23,003 nt of DNA from a virus. The position numbers and the translations under genes were made by a program. The notes under the pieces are model-generated. The model did not search any database and was not told where the DNA came from. It saw only the letters and a program-made list of their open reading frames with translations. Below, piece after piece: positions 14,432-22,548 of the stretch (positions are counted from its first letter, which is position 1; each line of letters begins with the position of its first letter). Location: the IMG/VR virus record IMGVR_UViG_3300028892_000589, positions 1 to 23,003 of that record; one strand, written 5' to 3'.

Positions 14432-14841
14432 GGCGCTGGTGCCGGAGTGATATCTGGACCGTCACTTACCACAATACCTACGTTAAATCCAATCGCTTGG
14501 TTAACTTCAGCTCCATCAAATTTGTAGTAAGGTTCGCCAGTGAATTCAGCTTTCAATCCGTCTGGATAAGTAATCGTCCAATCTACAGATTTTCCAGTTT
14601 CAACTAGCGCATGAATATCACGGAAGTTATCTCCTTGATATACAATTGCAAATTCCAAATTGTCAGTATCTTCGATACCTTTGATATAAGCTTTCTTTTC
14701 TGATCCCAAGTGTGTAACATCAACTTTTTCTGGGTCACTGCCCAACGCTGGGATAGATTTAACTCCTGCTACAGTTTTAGTTGTTGCACCATCTTTGTAG
14801 GTTAAGACAGTGCCCTTTGATAATAGTCCTGCAAAATCCAT
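14422..14841 (-). CDS. Major tail protein (tail tube)
   Basis: 139 residues from ATG 14841 with a strong AGGAGGAATT site, as expected for an abundant structural protein. It begins MDFAGLLSKGTVLTYKDGAT and carries VDVTHLGSEKKAYIKGIEDT and YQGDNFRDIHALVETGK, a pattern of the TP901-1-like tail tube proteins. The end is Pro/Ala-rich (ITPAPAPGA). Many copies polymerise into the tube around the tape measure. It lies between the tail terminator and the chaperones, the normal position. A -1 shift near its stop may create a longer minor form. Confidence 0.85.
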   Translation of the reverse strand: MDFAGLLSKGTVLTYKDGATTKTVAGVKSIPALGSDPEKVDVTHLGSEKKAYIKGIEDTDNLEFAIVYQGDNFRDIHALVETGKSVDWTITYPDGLKAEFTGEPYYKFDGAEVNQAIGFNVGIVVSDGPDITPAPAPGA

Positions 14842-14853
14842 GTGTAATTCCTC

Positions 14854-15216
14854 CTATTTTTTGTAAACGTATTTCGTAACATTATCAACTACAGCTGTTA
14901 CTTCAACGATGATTCGCTTCAAATCAGCCGTGTTAGCATCTTTAGCGGTACCAGAAAAACCAATAACACTGAATGTACTTAAAACACTTTCAGCAATACT
15001 GGTCTGGCTTTTGTCTCCGTATAATTCAACTGTGATCGTCCAATCTGTTTGTAACTCGTTGCCCAACGAATCAATCTGATATGGTTTGTTGGCCGTTCGA
15101 TAGATAGCTAACGGGAAAGTATTCCATGTCGAAGGATAGTCCGTAGCAATCTTCTTGATAGCAGTAACGGATTGTAATACTTCAACAGTGACTGTCTTCA
15201 TATTCACTCGTTCCAT
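14854..15216 (-). CDS. Tail terminator / tail completion protein
   Basis: 120 residues from ATG 15216, which overlaps the TGA of the upstream gene in a TGATG arrangement and has GGGAG at 8-nt spacing. An in-frame GTG at 15219 is less likely. The sequence alternates helices and strands (TDWTITVELYGDKSQT, LKRIIVEVTAVVDNVTKYVYKK), consistent with the gpU/gp17-like tail terminator fold that caps the tube and joins it to the head. The family is inferred mainly from its position directly upstream of the major tail protein. Confidence 0.7.
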   Translation of the reverse strand: MERVNMKTVTVEVLQSVTAIKKIATDYPSTWNTFPLAIYRTANKPYQIDSLGNELQTDWTITVELYGDKSQTSIAESVLSTFSVIGFSGTAKDANTADLKRIIVEVTAVVDNVTKYVYKK

Positions 15217-15758
15217 CACTTCAACTCCCTTAATTTGCGTTGTACATGTTCTTTGTAGATTTCAGGTGCTTCACCGATCAAATCTACTAAAGAAGGATAC
15301 AAGAACGGTCGTGCTGGCTGTCCTTTGGTAATGTAGAAGTCTGTACCTTGAACAGTCACACGAGGAATACCGTATATAGCTTCCAAATCAACTGCAACAT
15401 CTTTTGCTGGGATAAACCATGCTGTTTGCGAGTAAACTGGTGTAAATCCTTCTGGTAAGTCTTTTTGACTAGCTTCACCGACAGGACCAGTACCAACTTC
15501 ACGAAATAGCGATTCTTGCTTGTCGGACCAGACACGTCCAACAATTTGGTTTTGTGCATTAATCACGACTTCGTTTTTCAAACTATCCAACAATTCACCA
15601 CTAGAATATTTCATGCTAGACGACAATCGCAATTCGGCAGCTTGTTTGATCAACTCAGTGATTTCAAAAGTCGCATCCCACATCGCATCATCTAAGATTT
15701 GCGGTATTGCTTTGACTTTTCGCCGTAAACTTTCAAGGCCTTTGATTTCAACTCTCAC
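15216..15758 (-). CDS. HK97 gp10-like head-tail joining protein
   Basis: 180 residues from the GTG at 15758 (MRVEIKGLESLRRKV), which has AAAGGA at 9-nt spacing. The ATG at 15767 touches that site. The N-terminal I-KGL-SL-RK pattern, the central GELLDSLKNEVVI and FREVGTGPVGE, and the late QPARPFLYPSL motif are hallmarks of the HK97-gp10-like family. It helps build the neck between connector and tail. It overlaps the preceding head-closure gene by 11 nt, typical for these tightly coupled genes. Confidence 0.85.
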   Translation of the reverse strand: MRVEIKGLESLRRKVKAIPQILDDAMWDATFEITELIKQAAELRLSSSMKYSSGELLDSLKNEVVINAQNQIVGRVWSDKQESLFREVGTGPVGEASQKDLPEGFTPVYSQTAWFIPAKDVAVDLEAIYGIPRVTVQGTDFYITKGQPARPFLYPSLVDLIGEAPEIYKEHVQRKLRELK

Positions 15759-16098
15759 GATTATCATTCCTTTCTAGCGTAATGTTCTTGTGCGTCGAAA
15801 ATGTCTGGATAGATTTGATCGTGAAGTCTGGTTCCTCATCTTTACCAACGTAGACGCAAATGCCGTCTAATTCGTTTTGCGCTTCGTTTATTTTGTCGCC
15901 CTGGTATTTGCATGCTTTCATCGTTTCAAGCTTACTACCGTATATTTGTGCGTTTACCGTACCGCTTGCCGCTTGTACATTCATTCGCAACTCAATTGGA
16001 TCATATGGGTAAGTGATTATTTCTTCTGCTTCTTCGTCAAGAGTGACTTTCCGCCTCTTTAGATAAACAGTTTGTAGGTTATTCTTCAGTAGGCGCAT
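15748..16098 (-). CDS. Head closure protein (head-tail adaptor)
   Basis: 116 residues from ATG 16098, starting MRLLKNNLQTVYLKRRKVTL and overlapping the end of the connector gene by 20 nt. The middle has YPYDPIELRMNVQAASGTVN, which fits the small beta-barrel head-closure proteins (SPP1 gp16-like), and the end is a typical TFSTHKNITLERN strand pair. It would sit below the connector and close the filled head. The ribosome site (GAAAGG) is 12 nt away, so translation is likely coupled to the gene before it. Confidence 0.78.
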   Translation of the reverse strand: MRLLKNNLQTVYLKRRKVTLDEEAEEIITYPYDPIELRMNVQAASGTVNAQIYGSKLETMKACKYQGDKINEAQNELDGICVYVGKDEEPDFTIKSIQTFSTHKNITLERNDNRES

Positions 16099-16405
16099 AG
16101 TAACTCACAACCTTTCCCTTTCGGAATCTGTTCAAGCCACGTTGAATAGAGACTGGAATATCGGTCAAGAAAGACTGCGATACGCCGCCTTCAGACCTTG
16201 AAGCTTCACCTTCAGCGCCCTGTTGGTTGTATGCGATTGTTGCAAGTTGTCTTGCATATACCCACATACTATCAATCATCGCTTCACGACCAGTATAATC
16301 AAGGACGAGTGCGACAGCGTCCTCGATCAATACTGTTGCTGAGATAGGAGATATCTCCAATTGCTCAGCTAGTACTGAAATAACTTCATCTCGTTTCTCG
16401 TCCAT
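16079..16405 (-). CDS. Head-tail connector protein (gp6/gp15-like adaptor)
   Basis: 108 residues from ATG 16405, with AAGGAG at 7-nt spacing. The longer frame to 16459 runs into the capsid gene and lacks a ribosome site. It is helical: DEVISVLAEQLEISPISATV, then LVLDYTGREAMIDSMWVYARQLATIAYNQQGAEGEASRSEGGVSQSF in outline, matching the phage_connect or gp6-type adaptor pattern in which a Y-N-x-x-G-x-E-G-x-x-S-x-S-E-G-G motif is common. It forms the ring beneath the portal. It follows the major capsid gene directly, as usual. Confidence 0.85.
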   Translation of the reverse strand: MDEKRDEVISVLAEQLEISPISATVLIEDAVALVLDYTGREAMIDSMWVYARQLATIAYNQQGAEGEASRSEGGVSQSFLTDIPVSIQRGLNRFRKGKVVSYYAPTEE

Positions 16406-16416
16406 GATTTCACTCC

Positions 16417-17451
16417 TTATTCGCCAGTCCCACCAGCGATCGTAGTAGTCGGTGTCCATAATTTATGCTTGAATTGAACGATACGAACATTTTTAGATTC
16501 GTATACACGTTCCCAGTTACCGCCAGTAGCTAACTCAGTGTTTGTTGGAGAAGAGCCAGCGACAGATTTGCTAGTGAATTTAACTCCACGAGGATGCAAT
16601 AAGAAATGTTGGCGGTTAACCAAGATATCATCGCCAGCTAATGCATCACGATCTGTTTCTGTTGGAACTGGAGCAGCGCCGTTACCTAAACCGATAGCCC
16701 CTTGGCCAAAGATGTAAGATGTGAACACTCCGCCAGAATTAGGCATACCATCATCAACGATCACGCGTTTACCCATGTAAGTTGGGATTTTCGTGTTGTT
16801 TGAATCTAGCAAGAACTCAATCAAGTTTTGTTTACGCAAGTTAGCATATACAGATGAATGAACGGCAATGGCAGTCAGTTTTTCTTCTGCATCACCTAAT
16901 TTGTATGAAGCATCTAGGAATGTTTCACCAGTGAATGCTGCATCGTTACCTGTTAAAGCAGAAATATCTAAGCTATTGTCGCCCATTTTAGTAGTTGTGG
17001 CACCAAACACACCTTTTAAGACGCTCAACAAAGTAGCTTGTTGACGGCGTGCCCAATAAGCAGCAACCAAGTCACCGATAGCACGCATAGGATCGTCACC
17101 AGACAATGCTTTAGATAAATCATTTACTTTCCAAGCTTTACCACGCATCAAGAGAGCGGCAACGTCTTGACCAGCAGTGATTTTATCTGTTGCCAATGAT
17201 TCTGTATCAGATAACACTTCATCGTCGCCTGTTAAATCTTGCCAAAACGGCATGTTGATCAACTTACCACCAGCAGTAGCCAAAGCATCTAATTCTGGGT
17301 CTTTCACAACAATTCCTGATTGGTACAACGCTGATAATTCAGCAGTACGTTCAATAACGTAACGGTTGAAGACTTCTGGTACAATGACATCTTCGATTTT
17401 TGTTTTTGCAGCAAAATACTGCAAGTTCATTTTCATTAAACTTTTTTCCAT
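16417..17451 (-). CDS. Major capsid protein
   Basis: 344 residues from ATG 17451 (MEKSLMKMNLQYFAAK), preferred over a GTG at 17463. It carries VIVPEVFNRYVIERTAELSA, then FWQDLTGDDEVLSDTESL, KAWKVNDLSKALSGDDPMRA and a C-terminal QHFLLHPRGVKFTS region. These match the large group of HK97-fold capsid proteins in Gram-positive siphophages whose N-terminus begins MNLQ(Y/F)F. It forms the icosahedral shell. The gene follows the scaffold, and its codons are well suited to high expression. No cleavage protease gene is present; the separate scaffold should assist assembly. Confidence 0.92.
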   Translation of the reverse strand: MEKSLMKMNLQYFAAKTKIEDVIVPEVFNRYVIERTAELSALYQSGIVVKDPELDALATAGGKLINMPFWQDLTGDDEVLSDTESLATDKITAGQDVAALLMRGKAWKVNDLSKALSGDDPMRAIGDLVAAYWARRQQATLLSVLKGVFGATTTKMGDNSLDISALTGNDAAFTGETFLDASYKLGDAEEKLTAIAVHSSVYANLRKQNLIEFLLDSNNTKIPTYMGKRVIVDDGMPNSGGVFTSYIFGQGAIGLGNGAAPVPTETDRDALAGDDILVNRQHFLLHPRGVKFTSKSVAGSSPTNTELATGGNWERVYESKNVRIVQFKHKLWTPTTTIAGGTGE

Positions 17452-17466
17452 TTTTTCTCCCACTTT

Positions 17467-18117
17467 CTATTTATTCGCTAATGCCTGTAGGGCTTTGGCT
17501 TTTTCTGGATCTTCTCGTAGCAATCTTCCTTGCTCAGTAAGGTTTAAGGTTTCTGCAGCAAACGGATTAATGTCAGGCAAAGTTGTATTAGCACCTAGTG
17601 GCGAATCAACTGAATTCAATAGCGCTTGATCAACAGCAACTTTTAGCGCTTCATCCCATGCTTTCTTGAATGTTTTGACATCTTCCAAAATTTCTTCTGC
17701 GGTGTCACCCTTGATACGTGCCGCTAACTCTTTGCTGATTCCGATTGACTGTAACTGATTGCCTTTTTCAACAAATAATTGTTCTTGTCGAAAAGCTTCT
17801 TTTTCTTTTTCGAATTCCAACTTATCTTTGTTAAGCAATTCTTTTTGTCTTTCTTCCTCACTTAGCTTTGCCAAACGGGCAGCTTCATTCTTTTCTTCTT
17901 CAAATTCTTTCTGCCAGCGTGACTTTTTACTTTTGACAATAGAGTCAACTTCTTTGTCGTCCTTGAAACCAAACTTCTCTTTGATTGCTGCAATCTCTTC
18001 GTCGCTCAACTCTTCTACATTAATCTGTTTTGATGTTTCAGAATCATCCGGAGTATCTGATTCATCTTTTTCAGTAAAGAATTGTAGGTTAAGTGGCAAC
18101 AGTTTTTTGTGTTTCAT
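17467..18117 (-). CDS. Capsid scaffold protein (DUF4355-like)
   Basis: 216 residues from ATG 18117, with AAGGAG at 8-nt spacing; the frame to 18135 is a longer alternative. The N-terminus (MKHKKLLPLNLQFF) resembles that of the capsid protein. It is followed by an acidic stretch, a highly charged coiled coil (about 60-120) and a small C-terminal part (TLPDINPFAAETLNLTEQGR) that ends in a helix. This is the standard makeup of DUF4355 scaffolds, which guide capsid assembly and leave before DNA packaging. It is placed directly before the major capsid gene. Confidence 0.9.
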   Translation of the reverse strand: MKHKKLLPLNLQFFTEKDESDTPDDSETSKQINVEELSDEEIAAIKEKFGFKDDKEVDSIVKSKKSRWQKEFEEEKNEAARLAKLSEEERQKELLNKDKLEFEKEKEAFRQEQLFVEKGNQLQSIGISKELAARIKGDTAEEILEDVKTFKKAWDEALKVAVDQALLNSVDSPLGANTTLPDINPFAAETLNLTEQGRLLREDPEKAKALQALANK

Positions 18118-18197
18118 GTTCTGTACTCCTTCCATATCTTTTAGAGTGGATAAATGCTTGCACTTCCGATGCTTTTAATGTCTTCACGCTTGGACAT

Positions 18198-18227
18198 GAC
18201 AAAAAGCCTAGTCAATGACTAAGCTTT
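18198..18227 (-). terminator. Terminator after the minor head protein gene
   Basis: On the minus strand AAAGCTTAGTC-ATT-GACTAGGCTTT forms an 11-bp stem with one mismatch, followed by TTTTTGTC. It overlaps the last codons of the minor head gene. It probably reduces or separates transcription between the packaging and capsid parts. A possible promoter just beyond it (TTGTCA-17-ATTAAA) is weak. Confidence 0.7.
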
Positions 18228-19367
18228 CAATCCCATTATTTTTCTTTTCTGTTCTCTTATTTCTTCATCCGAATACTTTTCTTTCAGCTTATCTATCCAT
18301 TCGTTATAGGTAGTGTCACCTCTAATTGGAATGACTTTGCCACTGATAGGATCCAAAGTATTTCTAGGCAGCTTAAGAGTGCGTTTGCTGTACATAATAG
18401 CTATTGTTCTGCACCAAGGATGGAAAGGCGGATACGTACCACTAACACCATTTACTTTAGCTTCAGAAACTCGATATATTTTATGATCTTTTCCTTTACA
18501 GATATCAGATGTTCGTAAGTCCAAGACTGCAACAAGCATGTACTCTTTTACGCCGTTATCTTGCCACGCTTTGAGTTTCGCTTGATTAGCCATGTAATTA
18601 GCTTCCGTGCGTATCAACCGCCTAGCAACACCTATTGAGCGGTCAAATTCACTAGCTATTGCCTTAGCCATTTCAAACTCAGACATGCCAGTCATGGATT
18701 CAACGGTGAACAATTCTTCCAACCTTGCTGCTAAAGCTTCAGTATCGCCCCACAACCGTTTAGAATAATTCGATCCATGCCAGTGGCTATCGAGGATGTT
18801 CTTTGTATACCTGGTCGATAGTTCCTTAAACTGATAATCCTTCTTATTCCATACCTCAATAACTACGCCATTCTTGGCATTATCTTGCGCCTTTCGGATG
18901 ACTGATTCTGCCGTTGCCTCACGATACGATTCGTGAATAGCATCTACATAGAACTCTGTCTGCTTTTCTAACTGAACATCTGCAACTTGCTTAGAAACTA
19001 AAAAAGACTTGGCTTTCAAGTCTTCTGCACGAGTGATACGCTCTTTAAATGCTAATGCTTGCAATCGTTTTTTTGCTGCAGCTTGTAACTCAGGATCCTT
19101 AATCTGCTTGGATAGCTTTCTTAACTCCGCTAACTCTTCAACTGATGTTGTTTGATTCAGTATCTGTTTAGCTTCATTCTCAGATAGCCCAGACCGTTGT
19201 TGAGAGCGTTCAAATAACTTCCTAACCTTTTGGGTTAAGTAAGTCTGTGCTTGCCTGTAAGCCTTCGCTACAGCTTCCTCAACTTTGATTGCTCCATCGT
19301 TTATCTTTTGTTCTGCGTCGATGTTACGTCGTTCCCAGTAGGATAGCTTGCGTTTCTTTTGAGCCAT
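18219..19367 (-). CDS. Minor head protein, Mu gpF / SPP1 gp7 family
   Basis: 382 residues. The N-terminal two-thirds are helical and highly charged. The C-terminal part carries the family signature: RTEANYMANQAK (253-264), VLDLRTSDIC (281-290) with a Cys, and PPFHPWCRT (313-321). Proteins of this family bind the portal, are present in a few copies and assist head assembly or DNA entry. At 382 residues it is longer than SPP1 gp7 (about 308). AAGGAG precedes ATG 19367. It lies two genes after the portal, as in SPP1-like phages, with one small gene in between. Confidence 0.9.
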   Translation of the reverse strand: MAQKKRKLSYWERRNIDAEQKINDGAIKVEEAVAKAYRQAQTYLTQKVRKLFERSQQRSGLSENEAKQILNQTTSVEELAELRKLSKQIKDPELQAAAKKRLQALAFKERITRAEDLKAKSFLVSKQVADVQLEKQTEFYVDAIHESYREATAESVIRKAQDNAKNGVVIEVWNKKDYQFKELSTRYTKNILDSHWHGSNYSKRLWGDTEALAARLEELFTVESMTGMSEFEMAKAIASEFDRSIGVARRLIRTEANYMANQAKLKAWQDNGVKEYMLVAVLDLRTSDICKGKDHKIYRVSEAKVNGVSGTYPPFHPWCRTIAIMYSKRTLKLPRNTLDPISGKVIPIRGDTTYNEWIDKLKEKYSDEEIREQKRKIMGLKA

Positions 19368-19384
19368 TTAATCAGCTCCTTTTT

Positions 19385-19894
19385 TTACTCTGCCAATCCT
19401 CTTGTACCAGAATCGAAGTCGATATCTTTTATTTCGACATCCACCTCGCCTATTACACCAACATTTGGCATAGTTATAAGTTTTTCCAATTCTACTTTTA
19501 CAACTTGATATGGTACGAGAGTGATTACAGCTTTAGTAATACGTTCTTCTTTTTGTCCATTAACTATCAAAGTTTTTTCTGGTCCATTCCATAAAAAGCC
19601 ATAGTCAGAATCATCGACATTTTTAGCACCATCGTCATTTATCAAGTCGTAAGTTTCTTCAAAGATATCCGGTTTACATGGATAGAACTCACCATGAACG
19701 CCTTTGATGATGTAATCACCGTCAGATATTTCCATTGTGCCTTCTAATGTTTCAATACCAGGTAATCCATTCGGCATATTATTATGGTCAACCCATGCTT
19801 CACCAACAAATTCTTTGCATTTGCGATAAGAACGTGCAGATAGCATTTTTAGTTGTACAACTTCAACTACTACCGGTTTCTTCCTAGCTTTCAT
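19385..19894 (-). CDS. Phage protein of unknown function, two-part (PGDYI-type N-terminus)
   Basis: 169 residues from ATG 19894 (MKARKKPVVVEVVQLK), which overlaps the portal end by 11 nt. The frame to 19921 is a longer alternative. The first 80 residues follow a pattern common in many phages: KARKKPVVVE, IETLEGTMEISDGDYIIKGV, then GEFYPCKPDIFEETYD. The next 75 residues (FLWNGPEKTLIVNG to the end) are different and beta-rich, so the protein looks like a fusion. No function is known to me for the N-terminal type. Location between portal and minor head suggests a head gene or an accessory insertion. Confidence 0.75.
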   Translation of the reverse strand: MKARKKPVVVEVVQLKMLSARSYRKCKEFVGEAWVDHNNMPNGLPGIETLEGTMEISDGDYIIKGVHGEFYPCKPDIFEETYDLINDDGAKNVDDSDYGFLWNGPEKTLIVNGQKEERITKAVITLVPYQVVKVELEKLITMPNVGVIGEVDVEIKDIDFDSGTRGLAE

Positions 19895-21302
19895 CCCCTT
19901 CGTCCTCCTCTGGCTCATCATCTAAATCCGAATGACTATCTTCAGCTTGCACACCTAATGCTTTCTGGTTCATCACAATAGCTTCTTCTTTTTCAAGGTT
20001 CAACTGTTTTAACACCTCGTCCACATCGTCAATATCTGGCAACCATCCCAGAAGTACTTTAAGCGGTAAGATACCAGCTTGGTAAGCACTGACGATTTGA
20101 TTGATGATATCGCTAGTGTTTACAGGTAAATTAGGCTTAAGTTTGATCTTCGTTCCTTGCGCATCAACGGAATTGTCTGTAACCTTCAAAATTGTTTCAA
20201 ACAGTTCCATGCGCTTTCTCAAACCTTTAATCATATAACGTGATTTAACCGACATAAGCTGAAGTAAGCCAAACAGTTTGTACTTCATAGCTTCACCAGA
20301 AACATTTCCAGAAAACTTCTCATCATTCATATCAGGTACATAGGTAATCTTATGGATATCGTCAAGGATTGCTGATCTTAAAAGATTAACGCCATCCTCG
20401 TTTAATTCCTTAGTAAGATACCCTGCGTCTACTTCGTTAGGCATTGCAGCCGTTTGAAGCATCTTTTCTTTCGCCAACTTCTCGCCATCACCATCTTCTA
20501 AAGTAAATCCTCTAATAAACAGAATTGCATCTACAAAGGCCTCTTTGTCGTTTAGTCGATCGGATTGGAGTAGATTGTACGCATCAATCAAAGAAATGGC
20601 TTGTTCAAAGTCACCTTGCTTTTCTTCATTATTCCGATACTCAATGACTGGCACTGCTTTGAAGTAATGTGGCTTGGCATCCACTAGTGAGTATTCACCA
20701 AATCCTCTTGAGCTTGCGTGATACGTAATCACTCGATTGTCGTTGTAATACTTAACCACATAGTGATCAACGCCGCCTTGTAGCGTTAGTACAGGCTGAT
20801 AATGAACTGCAAATAAAGGGTTCTTATCTACCGTGTCATCTGTCACCAAGAAGATCCCTCTAGGATCAATACATTTGATTTCTAATTGTGTTCCATCGTT
20901 TTCCTTTGTCTTGTTTAAATACACAAGTTCATAACCCACACCGAATGTTGATAGGTCTTTCTCTAATTCTGTATCATGAGAAACGATGTCAATCCTGTCG
21001 TAAGCATCTAAGATTGGTAATATGTTCTTATCTGATTCAGATACATAAGAAATCGGATTACCCACCATAAAACCAACGTTCATATCCACTACATATTTCG
21101 CATGGTTGATCAACACTTTATTATTTGGCGCTGCATCATTTTCTTTTTTGCGATTAAGAATGTCATGCTTACCATCGTAATAATCTGATAGCCTTTCTAG
21201 TCTCGCCAATTCCATCATGTGCTGTTGGATACAAAAATTAAGCAACTCAGCAGATGGGTTATTTAAGTCACCGGCTATCTGTCTATTAACTACAATTGCC
21301 AC
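19884..21302 (-). CDS. Portal protein, SPP1 gp6-like
   Basis: 472 residues from GTG 21302 behind GAGAGGTGAT. The sequence contains the typical portal signature: LINHAKYVVDMNVGFMVGNPIS near residue 65 in outline, HYFKAVPVIEYRNNEEKQGDFE, then SLIDAYNLLQSDRLNDKEAF and later VPDMNDEKFSGNVSGEAMKYKL. These match the SPP1 gp6 portal family. The C-terminus is highly acidic (DDEPEEDEGDES). Twelve or thirteen copies form the vertex channel through which DNA is pumped by the terminase. It is adjacent to the large terminase and followed by an overlapping small gene. Confidence 0.95.
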   Translation of the reverse strand: MAIVVNRQIAGDLNNPSAELLNFCIQQHMMELARLERLSDYYDGKHDILNRKKENDAAPNNKVLINHAKYVVDMNVGFMVGNPISYVSESDKNILPILDAYDRIDIVSHDTELEKDLSTFGVGYELVYLNKTKENDGTQLEIKCIDPRGIFLVTDDTVDKNPLFAVHYQPVLTLQGGVDHYVVKYYNDNRVITYHASSRGFGEYSLVDAKPHYFKAVPVIEYRNNEEKQGDFEQAISLIDAYNLLQSDRLNDKEAFVDAILFIRGFTLEDGDGEKLAKEKMLQTAAMPNEVDAGYLTKELNEDGVNLLRSAILDDIHKITYVPDMNDEKFSGNVSGEAMKYKLFGLLQLMSVKSRYMIKGLRKRMELFETILKVTDNSVDAQGTKIKLKPNLPVNTSDIINQIVSAYQAGILPLKVLLGWLPDIDDVDEVLKQLNLEKEEAIVMNQKALGVQAEDSHSDLDDEPEEDEGDES

Positions 21303-21315
21303 AATATCACCTCTC

Positions 21316-22548
21316 TTAAAATCCGAATTTAACTTTGCTGACGATTTGAGCCTTTTTGCTTTTCTTCAACTCGTGTGAGTAAATTGCATATCTTAATGCA
21401 TCAAGAACATCATCAAATTCTTTGATTGGTTCCCCTTTTCGTTTATCCCAAACATATTGATAAATTTCGTTTGAAAACTTCTTAACTTTGTCACGACAGA
21501 TAAAAAGCTTATCCGCTTTAATCTTCTTAGCAACAGATTCAACGCCGCTTAATCTGGCTTTGTCTGCATTGAAAGCTTCGATGCGTTCACGTTTGAACCT
21601 TGCAACATGTTCTGGTCTGGCAGAATCACAATAAAAAGGTATCCTAGAGCCATAACGCTCTTGAATACCTTTGGCAATTTCTACCCAATAATCAATTTCT
21701 TCAAACTGTGTGGCATGTTCTTCTATGAGATATGCTGTTCCGTTATCTGTTTCGCCTATAACAACAATTGATCCCCAGTGTTCGTACCCCCAGTCAACTC
21801 CACAATAGAAAGAGGATAACTGAGGGATTTCATTCGATTGGACGTAATGCTTACTCGCATCAAAGTCTTGATATACCACGCCTTCAGCAGATACCCACAA
21901 TCCTTTTATGTCACGATCGTAGAACATACCGCTAGGTGTCGACTCTTTAATGTTTTCTCTGTATCGATCAGAAAGAAAAGTGTTGTCATCTAATTCAAAA
22001 TGAAACGCCTTGATATTTTCACTTGTATTGTCGATATATTCCTTTTTTAGCCAATGCTCTGGATTATCAGGGTTGGTATCGCCCAATATCCTAGCGCCTG
22101 TCCCTGAACAACGAGAAACGATTTCAGCAAATACTTCTTGCTTAGCTAATGAAGCTTCATTGATATATGCACCATGAGCCGTCATGCCACGAATAGCACC
22201 GACACCGCCAATGTTTCCAGTGTATGCTTGAACCACCTTCACACCGAACAAGACAAAGTTATTATGCTTATCAAATTTGGGTTCAATGCTATACATGTTG
22301 TAAAGCTCTTGCAGAATATTCTTTTGAATAGTGGCGCTTGATACACCAGCGAGAATATACATTGGCTCTTTAATACCTTCTTTATCTGCTATCTTGCGCA
22401 CACGTCTTAACTCAAACAAAAATAAGTCATTGTTTATCTTTGTCTTTCCTGATCGCTTAGCTCCATGTAGCAAAGTAATGAACCAATCTTTCTTTACCGT
22501 TTCATTCAAAACTTGAATTTGTTTAGTAGTGTATACATCACTAATCAT
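21316..22548 (-). CDS. terL: Terminase large subunit (PBSX / Terminase_3 type)
   Basis: 410 residues. The ATPase has a Walker A GAKRSGKT (29-36) and a Walker B ending in GAYINEA with catalytic E131. Residues 157-161 (GDTNP) fit the coupling motif. The nuclease part carries GVDWG with D252, FYCDSARPEH with D308 and DDVLDALRYA with D383, the three acidic positions expected for metal binding. This motor cuts concatemeric DNA and pumps it into the head through the portal. The ATG at 22548 lies inside the small-terminase gene, overlapping by 8 nt. The type suggests headful packaging, though that is not certain. Confidence 0.95.
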   Translation of the reverse strand: MISDVYTTKQIQVLNETVKKDWFITLLHGAKRSGKTKINNDLFLFELRRVRKIADKEGIKEPMYILAGVSSATIQKNILQELYNMYSIEPKFDKHNNFVLFGVKVVQAYTGNIGGVGAIRGMTAHGAYINEASLAKQEVFAEIVSRCSGTGARILGDTNPDNPEHWLKKEYIDNTSENIKAFHFELDDNTFLSDRYRENIKESTPSGMFYDRDIKGLWVSAEGVVYQDFDASKHYVQSNEIPQLSSFYCGVDWGYEHWGSIVVIGETDNGTAYLIEEHATQFEEIDYWVEIAKGIQERYGSRIPFYCDSARPEHVARFKRERIEAFNADKARLSGVESVAKKIKADKLFICRDKVKKFSNEIYQYVWDKRKGEPIKEFDDVLDALRYAIYSHELKKSKKAQIVSKVKFGF

